Assembly: GCF_000340435.2 (NCBI RefSeq)
Contig: NZ_CP011883.2
Location: 186,001-250,000 of the forward strand
Direction: 5' to 3'
Origin: Mycobacterium haemophilum DSM 44634
GTDB lineage: Bacteria; Actinomycetota; Actinomycetes; Mycobacteriales; Mycobacteriaceae
DNA length: 64,000 nt
The position numbers were made by a program, and so were the translations under genes. The notes beneath the pieces are model-generated. The model ran no database searches. It saw only the letters and a list, made by a program, of their open reading frames with translations, and had not been told where the DNA came from. Numbering within the stretch: position 1 is the stretch's first letter; each line of letters starts with the position of its first letter. Of this stretch, positions 51,791-60,612 are shown piece by piece.

Positions 51791-52807
51791 TTACAGGGAG
51801 CTGGGCAGCCCGAATTTCGCGAACAAGGTGTCGTCAAGAAACGCCACTACATGCGACACCCGGTCGGTCTGCATTTCGAGCACATGCAGCTGAAAGGGGC
51901 GGTGTGCCTCACCTGCCCGCATATACATTGCTGCGGCCGGCTGGCCGTTAGCGGACAACGGGATCAGTCGCATATCACCGGGATGCTCGGCGGGGCATTG
52001 TTGGTGAATCAGTGTGCCGATTGCTTGTGGCCCTTGATACCAACCGACGTACGGCGGCATTTCCCAGATTGCCTCGGCGGTAAACAGCTGCACCAGGCGG
52101 TCGATGTCGTACGCCTCGAACGCAGCGATGTAGCGGGCCAGCAAGTCCTGTGCGTCGGCCGAATTCGGTGCCGCCAGTCGATCGGCGGAGCTAGGCCGGA
52201 TGGCCTCCAGCTGGGAGCGGGCCCGCTGCAGCAAGCTGTTAACGGCGATCGTGGTGGTGCCGATTGCTTCGGCCACCTCAGCTGACTTCCACTGCAGCAC
52301 GTCGCGAAGCAGCAGCACCGCCCGCTGTCGGGGTGAGAGGTGCTGCAAGGCAGCAACAAATGCCAATCGCACCGATTCACGCGACCCAACAATGACCGAG
52401 GGATCCGCCGGGTCATTGGTGAGATCCGGCAACGGCTCCAACCACGGCACCTCGCGTTGCTCGACCAGCTCTGCAGTCGGGTCGGAGCCCGATCCCCCCA
52501 GCCCGGTCGGCAACGGCCGCCGCTGCCGACCCTCCAGGGCGCTCAGACAGGTGTTGGTGGCGATGCGATGCAGCCAGGTCCGTATCGACGACTTGCCTTC
52601 GAAACGCTCGTAGGCCTTCCAGGCCCGCAAAAATGTCTCCTGTACCAGGTCCTCTGCGTCATGCAGCGATCCGGTCATCCGATAGCAGTGCGCGAGCAGT
52701 TCACGTCGGTAAGGCTCGGCATGGGTGGCGAAATCCCCTCCGCTGCCGCCGGCGCGTTGGGCGTCCGAATTATCAGCGAGCAGACTCACCCAACCGAGCC
52801 TACGCAT
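51791..52807 (-). CDS. sigG: ECF sigma factor SigG with C-terminal SnoaL-like domain
   Basis: A 338-residue ECF sigma factor. Region 2 includes ELLAHCYRMTGSLHDAEDLV QETFLRAWKAYERFEGKSSI RTWLHRIATN; region 4 includes LSPRQRAVLLLRDVLQWKSA EVAEAIGTTTIAVNSLLQRA R. The C-terminal 120 residues (ARYIAAFEAYDIDRLVQLFT) form a SnoaL/NTF2-like domain that in such sigma factors modulates activity in place of an anti-sigma factor. ATG 52807 is chosen because the longer frame (to 53176) overlaps the divergent lipase gene; GTG 52789 is another option, and H37Rv is annotated longer (370, from memory). Confidence 0.9.
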   Translation of the reverse strand: MRRLGWVSLLADNSDAQRAGGSGGDFATHAEPYRRELLAHCYRMTGSLHDAEDLVQETFLRAWKAYERFEGKSSIRTWLHRIATNTCLSALEGRQRRPLPTGLGGSGSDPTAELVEQREVPWLEPLPDLTNDPADPSVIVGSRESVRLAFVAALQHLSPRQRAVLLLRDVLQWKSAEVAEAIGTTTIAVNSLLQRARSQLEAIRPSSADRLAAPNSADAQDLLARYIAAFEAYDIDRLVQLFTAEAIWEMPPYVGWYQGPQAIGTLIHQQCPAEHPGDMRLIPLSANGQPAAAMYMRAGEAHRPFQLHVLEMQTDRVSHVVAFLDDTLFAKFGLPSSL

Positions 52808-52849
52808 GCTGTCTGACGTCTCACCCGCGAAGCCACTACGCTGCCCGTA

Positions 52850-53689
52850 ATGACTACCACTCGCACTGAGCGGAATTTCGACGGTGTCGGCGGCGTGCGC
52901 ATCGTCTACGACGTCTGGACGCCGGATACGCGGCCGCGAGCAGTAGTTGTGCTGGCGCACGGTTTCGGCGAACATGCCCTCCGCTACGACCATGTCGCGC
53001 AGCGCTTCGCCGAAGCAGGGTTGGCCACCTACGCGCTGGATCACCGTGGGCATGGCCGCTCGGGCGGCAAACGGGTCCTGGTTCGGGATATCTCCGAGTA
53101 CAACGCTGACTTCGACATCCTGGTCGGGATCGCCACCCGCGAACATCCTGGCCTCAAGCGCATCCTGCTGGGGCACAGTATGGGCGGGGCGATCGCCTTC
53201 GCTTATGGCGTCGAACGTCCGGACAACTACGACCTGATGGTGCTATCGGGGCCAGCGGTGGCGGCCCAAGACATGGTGTCGCCGCTGCTCGCGGTGGTCG
53301 GCAAGGGGCTCGGCATGGTCGCACCCGGGCTGCCGGTACAGGAGCTCGAGGTCGACGCCATATCTCGGGACCCTGCGGTAGTAGCCGCCTACAAAGACGA
53401 CCCGTTGGTGCACCATGGCAGGGTCCCCGCCGGTGTCGGGCGCGCGATGTTGCAGGTCGGCGAGACTATGTCCCGCCGGGCACCGGCGTTGACCGCGCCG
53501 TTACTGGTGGTGCACGGTGCAGAGGACCGGCTTGTCCCCGTCGACGGCAGCCGCCGCTTGGTCGAATGTGTGGGATCCACCGACGTCGAGTTGCACGTCT
53601 ATCCCGGGTTCTATCACGAGGTTTTCAATGAGCCGGAGCGTGACCAGGTGCTCGAGGATGTGGTCTGCTGGATCTTGAAAAGGCTCTGA
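52850..53689 (+). CDS. monoacylglycerol lipase (Rv0183-like)
   Basis: A 279-residue alpha/beta hydrolase, the same length as I recall for Rv0183. The nucleophile elbow GHSMGG holds Ser110; the oxyanion region is VLAHGFGEHALRYDHVAQRF, the Asp sits in VVHGAEDRLVPVDGS and the His in YPGFYHEVFNEPE. M. tuberculosis Rv0183 is an envelope-associated monoacylglycerol lipase that degrades host lipids. ATG 52850 is divergent from sigG with 42 bases between, so the two promoters must overlap. Confidence 0.93.
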   Translation: MTTTRTERNFDGVGGVRIVYDVWTPDTRPRAVVVLAHGFGEHALRYDHVAQRFAEAGLATYALDHRGHGRSGGKRVLVRDISEYNADFDILVGIATREHPGLKRILLGHSMGGAIAFAYGVERPDNYDLMVLSGPAVAAQDMVSPLLAVVGKGLGMVAPGLPVQELEVDAISRDPAVVAAYKDDPLVHHGRVPAGVGRAMLQVGETMSRRAPALTAPLLVVHGAEDRLVPVDGSRRLVECVGSTDVELHVYPGFYHEVFNEPERDQVLEDVVCWILKRL

Positions 53690-53747
53690 CCGGCGTCGCG
53701 GCCGTCAGGTACGCAGCAATGTCATACCACTCCCGTAGTTTGGCGCT

Positions 53748-54497
53748 ATGACCGACGACAAAATGCTGGCCCGTATCGCCGCACTGCTGCGTCAGGCTGA
53801 AGGCACCGACAACGCTCATGAAGCTGACGCGTTCATGGGCGCCGCGCAACGGTTGGCGACGGCGGCATCCATTGACTTGGCGGTGGCGCGGTCGCATGCG
53901 GCCAACCGTTCGCCTGCACAGGCCCCGACCCAGCGCACCATCACCATCGGGACAGCGGGTACCCGCGGGCTGCGGACGTATGTACAGCTTTTTGTGCTGA
54001 TCGCGGCCGCTAACGACGTCCGCTGTGATGTGGCGTCGAACTCGACGTTCCTTTACGCCTATGGGTTCGCTGAGGACATCGACGCGACGCACGCCCTGTA
54101 TGCCAGCCTGGTCGTCCAGATGGTGCGGGCCTCGGACATCTATCTCGCGTCGGGCGCGCACCGGCCCACCCCGACGATCACCGCCAGACTCAACTTCCAG
54201 TTGGCGTTCGGAATGCGTGTCGGTCAGCGTCTGGCCGAGGCCCGCGATCAGACCCGGCGGGCAGCGACCAAAGACCGTGATCGCCCGCCTGGTACAGCTA
54301 TCGCGTTGCGAGACAAGGAGATTGAGCTTCGTGACTACTACCGCAGCGCGTCGAAGGCGCGCGGCACCTGGCAAGCCGCCAGAGCGTCGGCAGGCTATTC
54401 GTCGGCGGCGCGGCGCGCGGGCGATCGGGCCGGCCGCCAGGCCCGGCTCGGCAACAGTCCTGAGCTGCCCGGCGCGCGGCCCGCGCTGCGCCGGTGA
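53748..54497 (+). CDS. DUF2786 protein (Rv0184-like)
   Basis: A 249-residue protein with an N-terminal DUF2786 segment (MLARIAALLRQAEGTDNAHE ADAFMGAAQRLATAASID) and a C-terminal basic tail rich in Ala, Arg and Gly. The family is common in actinobacteria and phages; its role is unknown. It overlaps the following gene by 4 bases, so the pair is co-translated. Confidence 0.88.
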   Translation: MTDDKMLARIAALLRQAEGTDNAHEADAFMGAAQRLATAASIDLAVARSHAANRSPAQAPTQRTITIGTAGTRGLRTYVQLFVLIAAANDVRCDVASNSTFLYAYGFAEDIDATHALYASLVVQMVRASDIYLASGAHRPTPTITARLNFQLAFGMRVGQRLAEARDQTRRAATKDRDRPPGTAIALRDKEIELRDYYRSASKARGTWQAARASAGYSSAARRAGDRAGRQARLGNSPELPGARPALRR

Positions 54498-55012
54498 CGT
54501 TGCCGGATTCAGTGCGAGACTCGCAGCGTGCCAAGGTTTATGCGGCTGAAGAATTCATCCGAACGTTGTTCGACCGTGCCGCCGAACATGGATCACCCGC
54601 GGTGGAGTTCTTTGGCGCCCAGTTGACCCTGCCACCGGAAGCACGGTTCGGTTCGGTTGCGTCAGTCCAGCGTTACGTTGACGATGTGCTTGCTTTACCG
54701 GCGGTGCGGCAACACTGGCCGAAAACGTCGCCGCTCACGGTGCGGGCGCGGCGGGCGGCCACCGCGGCGCACTACGAAAACCTTGACGGTGCAGGCGTCA
54801 TCGCGGTTCCCGACGGTAACTGCGCCGACTGGGCGATGCGCGAGCTGGTGGTTCTCCACGAAGTGGCGCACCACCTATGTCAGGCCCAACCGCCACATGG
54901 TCCGGAGTTTGTCGCCACCATATGCGCACTGACCGAGCTGGTGATGGGGCCAGAGCTTGGGCACGTGTGCCGCGTTGTATACGCCAAAGAGGGTGTGCGG
55001 TGGGCGAACTAG
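54494..55012 (+). CDS. putative zinc-binding protein with HExxH motif (Rv0185-like)
   Basis: A 172-residue protein. VVLHEVAHHLCQAQPPHGPE F contains an HExxH motif (H122, E123, H126), as in metallopeptidases, with H133 a possible third ligand. The family (actinobacterial, often paired with DUF2786) has no proven protease activity. It overlaps Rv0184-like by 4 bases, and the pairing suggests a shared function. Confidence 0.85.
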   Translation: MTLPDSVRDSQRAKVYAAEEFIRTLFDRAAEHGSPAVEFFGAQLTLPPEARFGSVASVQRYVDDVLALPAVRQHWPKTSPLTVRARRAATAAHYENLDGAGVIAVPDGNCADWAMRELVVLHEVAHHLCQAQPPHGPEFVATICALTELVMGPELGHVCRVVYAKEGVRWAN

Positions 55013-55047
55013 ATCCCGACGTGCGGGCGCGCGAGGTCGAGACCCAG

Positions 55048-57123
55048 ATGACCGACGACGAGCGATTCTCGCTGTTGGTCGGGGTGATGGGGGCCGGTGA
55101 ACTGTGGCCGCTGCGGGATGAGCGCATCCCGCCGGGCATTCCGATGAGCGCTGGCTACGTGCCCGGGATCTCTCGGCTCGGTGTTCCGGCGCTGCTGATG
55201 AGCGATGCCGGACTGGGCGTCACCAATCCCGGCTATCGCCCCGGTGACACCGCTACCGCGCTGCCGGCCGGGCTGGCGCTGGCCGCCAGCTTTGACCCCA
55301 CACTGGCCCGTGCCGCGGGTGACGCGATTGGCCGGGAGGCACGCAGCCGTGGGTTCAACGTGCAACTCGCGGGCGCGATCAACCTCGTGCGCGACCCGCG
55401 TAACGGTCGCAACTTCGAATATCTTTCCGAAGACCCGCTTTTGAGCGCCGCCATTGCCGCGGAGTCGATCAACGGTATACAGCAGCAGGGGGTTATCTCG
55501 ACCGTCAAGCACTACTCGTTGAACTGCAACGAGACCAATCGACATTGGCTGGACGCGGTGATCGATCCCGACGCGCACCGCGAATCTGACTTGTTGGCCT
55601 TCGAGATTGCCATCGAACGGTCGCAGCCCGGCGCAGTGATGACGGCGTACAACAAGGTCAACGGCGACTACGCCGCCAGCAACCAGGTTTTGCTCAATGA
55701 CGTGTTGAAAAGCGGCTGGGGATACCGCGGTTGGGTCATGTCCGATTGGGGCGCAACACCGAGCTGGGAGTGCGCCCTTAATGGCCTCGACCAAGAATGC
55801 GGTGCCCAGATCGACGCCGTGTTGTGGCACTCGGAGCCGTTCACCCACCAGCTGCGAAACGCCTATGCCGACGGCAGGCTGCCCAAAGAGCGGCTGTCGG
55901 ACATGGTCCGACGGATTTTGCGGTCGATGTTCGCTGTTGGGATTGACCGGTGCGACGCCGCGCCGATACCGAATCTAGCTGCGCACCACGAGGTTGCGTT
56001 GCGGATCGCACGGCAGGGAATCGTGCTGCTAAAGAACGGCGGGGTGTTGCCGCTGGCCGCCGAGTCGCCCGCGCGCATCGCCGTCATCGGCGGCTATGCA
56101 CAGCTCGGTGTGCCAACTGGCTGCGGTTCAAGTGCCGTCGTTCCCCCGGGCGGCTACGCGGCAGTGATCCCGATCGGCGGGTCCGGGCTGACGGCCGGGC
56201 TACGCAACCTTTACCTACTACCGTCGAGCCCGCTTAACGAGCTAACGAAGCTATTCCCCAACGCGCAGATCGAGTTCGATCCCGGCATCAGCCCGGCCGA
56301 GGCGGTGTTAGCCGCGCGACGCGCCGACGTCGCGATCGTGTTCGCGATCCGTGTCGAAGGGGAGGGCTTCGACAGCGCCGACCTATCGTTGCCGTGGGGT
56401 CAGGACGCGCTGATCGCCGCGGTTTCGGCCGTCAACACGAACACCGTTGTGGTGCTCGAGACCGGCAACCCGGCGGCAATGCCCTGGCGAGACTCGGTTA
56501 ACGCCATCATTCAGGCTTGGTATCCGGGTCAGGCCGGTGGTCAGGCCATCGCGGAAATCGTGGCTGGCCAGGTTAATCCGTCGGGTCGGCTGCCGGTCAC
56601 ATTCCCGGTCGACCTCGGCCAGACGCCGCGCCCGAAGCTGCCCGGCCTCGGAGCTGTTTGGGGGACACCGACCGCAATCTCATACTCGGAAGGAGCCGAG
56701 GTTGGCTATCGCTGGTTCGCCCAGACGGGCGAGACCCCCATGTTCGCCTTCGGTCACGGCTTGTCGTACACCGACTTCGCGTACCGCGACCTGGTAGTGA
56801 CTGCCGGCCACACCGTGCGGGCGAGTTTCAGCGTCGTCAACACCGGCGCTCGCAGCGGAGCGGATATCCCGCAGCTGTATTTGACTGACACCCCCGGTGA
56901 ACAACGGTTGCGGCTGCTGGGCTTCGAGCGGGTCGACCTTGAGCCCGGCGAAACCCGCCGTGTGACGATCGAGGCGGATCCGCGGCTGCTGGCTCGCTAC
57001 GACGGCAGCGCCGGCCGATGGTGCATCCAGCCGGGTGGCTACACCGTGGCAGTGGGTGCGTCGGCGGTAGCCCTAGAGCTAGCAGCTCACGTCGACCTGG
57101 CCGGTCGTGCGTTCGGGCGATGA
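55048..57123 (+). CDS. bglS: glycoside hydrolase family 3 beta-glucosidase (BglS, Rv0186-like)
   Basis: A 691-residue GH3 enzyme. The N-terminal TIM-barrel domain shows LRDPRNGRNFEYLSEDPLL-type and TVKHYSLNCNETNRHWLDAV motifs, and the nucleophile is Asp233 in GWVMSDWGA. The C-terminal alpha/beta sandwich (IVLLKNGGVLPLAAES) and fibronectin-III-like domain (YTDFAYRDLVVTAGHTVRAS F) follow. ATG 55048, with GAGGT upstream, gives the length I recall for Rv0186; GTG 55000 would add 16 residues and overlap the previous gene. No signal peptide, so it is probably intracellular. Confidence 0.92.
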   Translation: MTDDERFSLLVGVMGAGELWPLRDERIPPGIPMSAGYVPGISRLGVPALLMSDAGLGVTNPGYRPGDTATALPAGLALAASFDPTLARAAGDAIGREARSRGFNVQLAGAINLVRDPRNGRNFEYLSEDPLLSAAIAAESINGIQQQGVISTVKHYSLNCNETNRHWLDAVIDPDAHRESDLLAFEIAIERSQPGAVMTAYNKVNGDYAASNQVLLNDVLKSGWGYRGWVMSDWGATPSWECALNGLDQECGAQIDAVLWHSEPFTHQLRNAYADGRLPKERLSDMVRRILRSMFAVGIDRCDAAPIPNLAAHHEVALRIARQGIVLLKNGGVLPLAAESPARIAVIGGYAQLGVPTGCGSSAVVPPGGYAAVIPIGGSGLTAGLRNLYLLPSSPLNELTKLFPNAQIEFDPGISPAEAVLAARRADVAIVFAIRVEGEGFDSADLSLPWGQDALIAAVSAVNTNTVVVLETGNPAAMPWRDSVNAIIQAWYPGQAGGQAIAEIVAGQVNPSGRLPVTFPVDLGQTPRPKLPGLGAVWGTPTAISYSEGAEVGYRWFAQTGETPMFAFGHGLSYTDFAYRDLVVTAGHTVRASFSVVNTGARSGADIPQLYLTDTPGEQRLRLLGFERVDLEPGETRRVTIEADPRLLARYDGSAGRWCIQPGGYTVAVGASAVALELAAHVDLAGRAFGR

Positions 57124-57168
57124 TCGTGATGATCAGCACGGCCCGAACGCATGACCGTCGTGCCAGGG

Positions 57169-57315
57169 CTACGTGACAGGCACCATGGCGTCGCCGCACG
57201 TGCAGCGGTAGGGGTCACCCGACCCTGAGCAGTGACACTCGACCTCGATACGAACTCGACACCCACAACCTTCGTGGCCACAGGTCAACAATGTCCCCGG
57301 CTCGTAGCTTGTCAT
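57169..57315 (-). CDS. mymT: copper metallothionein MymT
   Basis: A 48-residue cysteine-rich peptide on the minus strand, starting MTSYEPGTLLTCGHEGCGC and ending GDPYRCTCGDAMVPVT. Seven Cys at 12, 17, 19, 27, 29, 38 and 40 keep the spacing of M. tuberculosis MymT (C-x4-C-x-C-x7-C-x-C-x8-C-x-C), a Cu(I)-binding metallothionein that protects against copper. ATG 57315 is the probable start; an in-frame GTG at 57324 would add three residues (VRQ). It lies between bglS and the Rv0188-like gene, where mymT (Rv0186A) sits in H37Rv (from memory). A RicR-type operator lies about 100 bases upstream. Confidence 0.9.
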   Translation of the reverse strand: MTSYEPGTLLTCGHEGCGCRVRIEVECHCSGSGDPYRCTCGDAMVPVT

Positions 57316-57375
57316 TTGTCTCACCCTTATCTGTGTTGGGGGCTTCGGTGAAGTCCCGGTGATTGACTCCGTTTG

Positions 57376-57399
57376 GGTTGTCCGGGAATGGGGACAACC
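57376..57399 (-). promoter_or_regulatory. hairpin in the mymT leader
   Basis: GGTTGTCC and GGACAACC form perfect 8-bp arms around an 8-base loop, between the operator and the mymT ATG. It would fold in the 5' untranslated RNA. Function unknown. Confidence 0.45.
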
Positions 57400-57411
57400 A
57401 CCGGTGCCATT

Positions 57412-57432
57412 ATGTACCCCCTACGGGTACAT
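57412..57432 (-). promoter_or_regulatory. RicR-type copper operator of mymT
   Basis: ATGTACCC-CCTAC-GGGTACAT is a perfect palindrome with 8-bp arms and a 5-base spacer, containing TACCC-N5-GGGTA. A -10-like CATAAT on the minus strand abuts it (57409-57414). The same core occurs before the ricR-like gene (60087). In M. tuberculosis RicR represses mymT from such palindromes and releases in Cu(I). Confidence 0.75.
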
Positions 57433-57832
57433 GGTAAACAACTGGACGTGTGTCGGGTTCTGATCCGGCCGCCTGACAGGGGCGTTCCCGGGAAGTCCCT
57501 GGTCGGTTAGCGTTGGGTTGCCCCCATTGCCGTCTCACCGCAGCACGGCTGGGTACGACATCCACCCGGGTGGTGACGGAGACGGCGACGTGGCCGCGAT
57601 CCGCAAAGGGGGTCACCGGGCTTACCGCAACGGCGCAAATGTGAGACGACGGGTCCTGACGGCCTTTGGAAATAAGTTGACTTCACAGCGCTATCGGGTG
57701 CTTTCTGGGGGACCTGATTTTCGTTGCTGCCGTCAGGTCAGCGAGCGTAATCTTAGAGCGGATGGATGGGTTGCAGCGGGCCCACAATGCTTGTTGCATA
57801 AGCGCCTTGCTGCATGACAGAAAGGTTGCAAA
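57433..57832. other. spacer between mymT and the SPW-repeat gene; Rv0187 absent
   Basis: About 400 bases. A 99-residue frame (57518-57817) shows no domain or conserved look. H37Rv has an O-methyltransferase gene (Rv0187) at this position (from memory); no trace was recognised. It contains the promoter of the next gene, not resolved. Confidence 0.45.
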
Positions 57833-58273
57833 ATGAGTACAGTCCATTCATCAATCGAGCACCACCCCGATTTGTTGGCCCTGCGCGCGAGCTATGAGCG
57901 CGCCGCCGAGTCGATGAGTGCGCATGTCACCTTCGGCCTAGCCATGTTGACAGGCCTCTATGCGGCCGCCTCACCATGGATCGTCGGATTCAGTGCGACA
58001 AGACGGCTTGCCGGGTGCGACCTCATCGCTGGGATCGCGGTCGCGGTCTTGGCATACGGGTTCGCGACGGCATTGGACCGCACCCACGGTATGACGTGGA
58101 CGCTGCCAGTGCTTGGCGTTTGGCTCGTCTTCTCGCCGTGGATTCTGCACGGCATCTCGCTGACGGCCGGCATGATCTGGTCAAATGTCATCGCAGGTGC
58201 GCTATTAGCCTGCCTGGGCCTGAACGCCACCTACTTCGGTATGCGCACCCGCAACACGGCCTCGCACGGATAG
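57833..58273 (+). CDS. SPW-repeat membrane protein (Rv0188-like)
   Basis: A 146-residue protein with four transmembrane helices in two similar halves; each half has an SPW motif after its first helix (YAAASPWIVGF and LVFSPWILHG), defining the SPW repeat family. Helices: TFGLAMLTGLYAAASPWIVG, GIAVAVLAYGFATALDR, LPVLGVWLVFSPWILHG and IAGALLACLGLNATYF. Function unknown. ATG 57833 follows GAAAGG. It converges on ilvD across a strong hairpin. Confidence 0.85.
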   Translation: MSTVHSSIEHHPDLLALRASYERAAESMSAHVTFGLAMLTGLYAAASPWIVGFSATRRLAGCDLIAGIAVAVLAYGFATALDRTHGMTWTLPVLGVWLVFSPWILHGISLTAGMIWSNVIAGALLACLGLNATYFGMRTRNTASHG

Positions 58274-58303
58274 TCCGAAGTTCGTCCAACCAGGCAGCAA
58301 TTC

Positions 58304-58340
58304 GCCCGGCTGTGACGGCTAGAGCCGGCCACAGCCGGGC
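58304..58340. terminator. bidirectional hairpin between convergent genes
   Basis: GCCCGGCTGTG and CACAGCCGGGC are perfect 11-bp arms around a 15-base loop that itself contains CCGGCTCTAGCCG symmetry. It lies between the stops of the SPW-repeat gene and ilvD, the expected position for a two-way terminator. Confidence 0.65.
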
Positions 58341-58350
58341 TGGGAGAGGG

Positions 58351-60042
58351 CTAACCGCAGACCGCGCCGATCGCCGCCGAGCTGACGAGTTTGACGTACT
58401 TGGCCAGCACGCCGGTGGTGTAGCGCGGCGCAGGAGGAGTGAAATCCTTTTGCCGAGCCGCAAACTCGGTCGGATCGACCAGCACATCGAGAGCGCGGCC
58501 GACCACGTCTAGCCGGACCCGGTCGCCGTCACGCAGGAATGCGATTGGTCCCCCGTCGACCGCTTCCGGAGCGATGTGTCCCACACAAAAGCCGGTCGTT
58601 CCGCCGGAGAACCGGCCGTCGGTAAGTAGCAGAACATCTTTGCCTAGCCCGGCGCCCTTGATGGCCCCGGTGATGGCCAGCATTTCGCGCATCCCCGGGC
58701 CGCCCTTGGGGCCTTCGTAGCGGATGACTACGACGTCGCCCTTGGCAATGGTGCCGTCCTCGAGTGCGTCCAATGCGGCCCGCTCGCCGTCGAAAACCCT
58801 TGCGGTGCCTTCGAACACGTCGGAGTCGAATCCAGCCGTTTTGACCACAGCGCCCTCCGGGGCCAACGATCCACGCAGGATCGTGATGCCCCCGGTCGGA
58901 TGAATTGGGTTGTGCAACGCGCGCAGCACCTTGCCGTCCGGGTCCGGCGGGGCAATGGCAGCGAGGTTCTCGGCCATCGTCTGGCCGGTCACCGTTAGGC
59001 AATCGCCGTGCAGCAGGCCCGCGTCCAGCAGTGTTTTCATTACCACCGGCACGCCCCCGATGTGGTCGACGTCGAACATCACGTGGCGGCCGAACGGCTT
59101 GACGTCGGCCAGATGCGGCACCTTCGATCCGATCCGACTGAAGTCCTCGAGTGACAACGCGACGTCGGCCTCGTGGGCGATGGCCAGTAGGTGCAGCACC
59201 GCGTTGGTCGAGCCACCGAACGCCATCACTACCGCGATCGCGTTCTCAAACGCCTCCTTGGTAAGGATGTCGCGAGCGGTGATACCGCGATGCAGCAGCT
59301 CGATGACGGCCTGACCGCTGCGCCGCGCGAAGCCGTCCCGACGGCGGTCTGTTGCCGGCGGCGCCGCGCTGCCCGGCAAGGACATGCCCAGCGCCTCTGC
59401 TGCGCTGGCCATGGTGTTGGCGGTGTACATGCCGCCGCATGCCCCCTCGCCGGGGCAGATAGCCCGCTCGATGGCGTCGACATCTGCGCGGGGCATCAAT
59501 CCGCGAGAACACGCGCCGACCGCTTCGAACGCGTCGATGACCGTGACCTCGCGTTCGGTGCCGTCGGAGAGCTTGGCTCGTCCGGGCAAGATCGAGCCGG
59601 CGTAGAGGAATACCGCCGCAAGATCGAGACGTGCGGCGGCCATCAGCATTCCGGGCAGTGACTTGTCGCAGCCAGCCAAAAGCACTGAGCCGTCGAGGCG
59701 TTCGGCCTGCATCACGGTTTCGACGCTGTCCGCGATCACCTCGCGAGACACCAGTGAGAAGTGCATCCCCTCGTGACCCATTGAGATGCCGTCGGACACC
59801 GAGATCGTCCCGAACTCAAGCGGATAGCCGCCCGCCGAGAACACCCCCTCCTTGACCGCCTTGGCCAGTCGGTCCAGTGAGAGATTGCACGGCGTGATTT
59901 CGTTCCATGATGACGCGACCCCGATCTGCGCCTTGGCGAAGTCGTCATCGTCCATGCCGACCGCGCGCAACATGCCACGAGCAGCGGCCTTCTCCAAGCC
60001 GTCGGTGACGTCACGACTGCGGGGTTTGATATCAGGGGCCAT
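58351..60042 (-). CDS. ilvD: dihydroxy-acid dehydratase IlvD
   Basis: A 563-residue enzyme that dehydrates 2,3-dihydroxy-isovalerate and -methylvalerate in valine/isoleucine synthesis. Cluster and metal ligands are visible: VLLAGCDKSLPGMLMAAARL, ICPGEGACGGMYTANTMASA, and GRFSGGTTGFCVGHIAPEA near the C-terminus. Three conserved Cys (in AGCDKS, GACGGM and the N-terminal TPCN of SSWNEITPCNLSLDRLA) bind the Fe-S cluster. Close to the M. tuberculosis protein by memory. Start ATG 60042 follows AGGA. Confidence 0.95.
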   Translation of the reverse strand: MAPDIKPRSRDVTDGLEKAAARGMLRAVGMDDDDFAKAQIGVASSWNEITPCNLSLDRLAKAVKEGVFSAGGYPLEFGTISVSDGISMGHEGMHFSLVSREVIADSVETVMQAERLDGSVLLAGCDKSLPGMLMAAARLDLAAVFLYAGSILPGRAKLSDGTEREVTVIDAFEAVGACSRGLMPRADVDAIERAICPGEGACGGMYTANTMASAAEALGMSLPGSAAPPATDRRRDGFARRSGQAVIELLHRGITARDILTKEAFENAIAVVMAFGGSTNAVLHLLAIAHEADVALSLEDFSRIGSKVPHLADVKPFGRHVMFDVDHIGGVPVVMKTLLDAGLLHGDCLTVTGQTMAENLAAIAPPDPDGKVLRALHNPIHPTGGITILRGSLAPEGAVVKTAGFDSDVFEGTARVFDGERAALDALEDGTIAKGDVVVIRYEGPKGGPGMREMLAITGAIKGAGLGKDVLLLTDGRFSGGTTGFCVGHIAPEAVDGGPIAFLRDGDRVRLDVVGRALDVLVDPTEFAARQKDFTPPAPRYTTGVLAKYVKLVSSAAIGAVCG

Positions 60043-60086
60043 CGTCCTAGTATGCGCGGGGCACGCGTACTCGAAATCAGCGGGTA

Positions 60087-60103
60087 ATACCCCTTCGGGG
60101 TAT
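60087..60103. promoter_or_regulatory. RicR-type copper operator upstream of the ricR-like gene
   Basis: ATACCCC-TTC-GGGGTAT is a perfect palindrome containing TACCC-N5-GGGTA, the same core as the mymT operator. It lies between the divergent ilvD and ricR-like genes and would cover the -35 region of a promoter with GATAAT as -10 (60115-60120). This suggests autoregulation. Confidence 0.75.
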
Positions 60104-60222
60104 GAGGTATGCTGGATAATTGGCGATCACGGCGCCGCTGCCAGCCGATTGCAACCATGAACCAGACGTTGAGCGCGTTATTGGCAGACCTAGAGGGGCT
60201 AGAGAGGGTACGGCGAGGAAAG

Positions 60223-60525
60223 ATGACGACTGAATACGGATATTCGCAGCAGAAGGACAACTACGCGAAAAGGCTGCGACGCATCGAGGGGCAAGTGCGT
60301 GGCATCGCGCGGATGATCGACGAGGACAAGTACTGCATCGATATTCTCACCCAGATCAGCGCCGTCAGTAGTGCATTGCGGTCGGTGGCGCTGAATCTGC
60401 TCGACGAGCACCTGGAACACTGCGTCAGCCGCGCTGTTACCGAGGAGGGGCCGGAGGCCCCGGAAAAGGCTCGAGACAAACTTGCCGAAGCCTCGGCCGC
60501 CATCGCACGCCTTGTTCGTTCCTGA
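60223..60525 (+). CDS. ricR: copper-sensing repressor RicR (CsoR family, Rv0190-like)
   Basis: A 100-residue CsoR-family regulator. The Cu(I) ligands of the family are present: Cys38 (DKYCID), His63 and Cys67 (DEHLEHC), after the RRIEGQVRGIARMI helix. In M. tuberculosis RicR represses mymT, itself and a few other genes and is released by Cu(I). ATG 60223 follows GAGGAAAG; the frame is open to 60109, but homology starts at MTTEYGYSQQKDNYAKRL. The TACCC-N5-GGGTA site upstream supports autoregulation. Confidence 0.92.
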   Translation: MTTEYGYSQQKDNYAKRLRRIEGQVRGIARMIDEDKYCIDILTQISAVSSALRSVALNLLDEHLEHCVSRAVTEEGPEAPEKARDKLAEASAAIARLVRS

Positions 60526-60612
60526 TCTGTGCGTACGGTGGGGACAACGTGATCCTGCCCAGAACTGCCACCCACGAAATAGGCAAGCCTGGCCAAATCC
60601 GCACCCCACCTG

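Noticed and set aside
51791..53176. 461-residue SigG frame
   Set aside because: The first 120 residues overlap the divergent lipase gene and look noncoding; sigma region 2 begins well after 52807.
57518..57817. 99-residue frame before the SPW gene
   Set aside because: No ribosome binding site, no domain, mixed composition; likely chance in GC-rich DNA.
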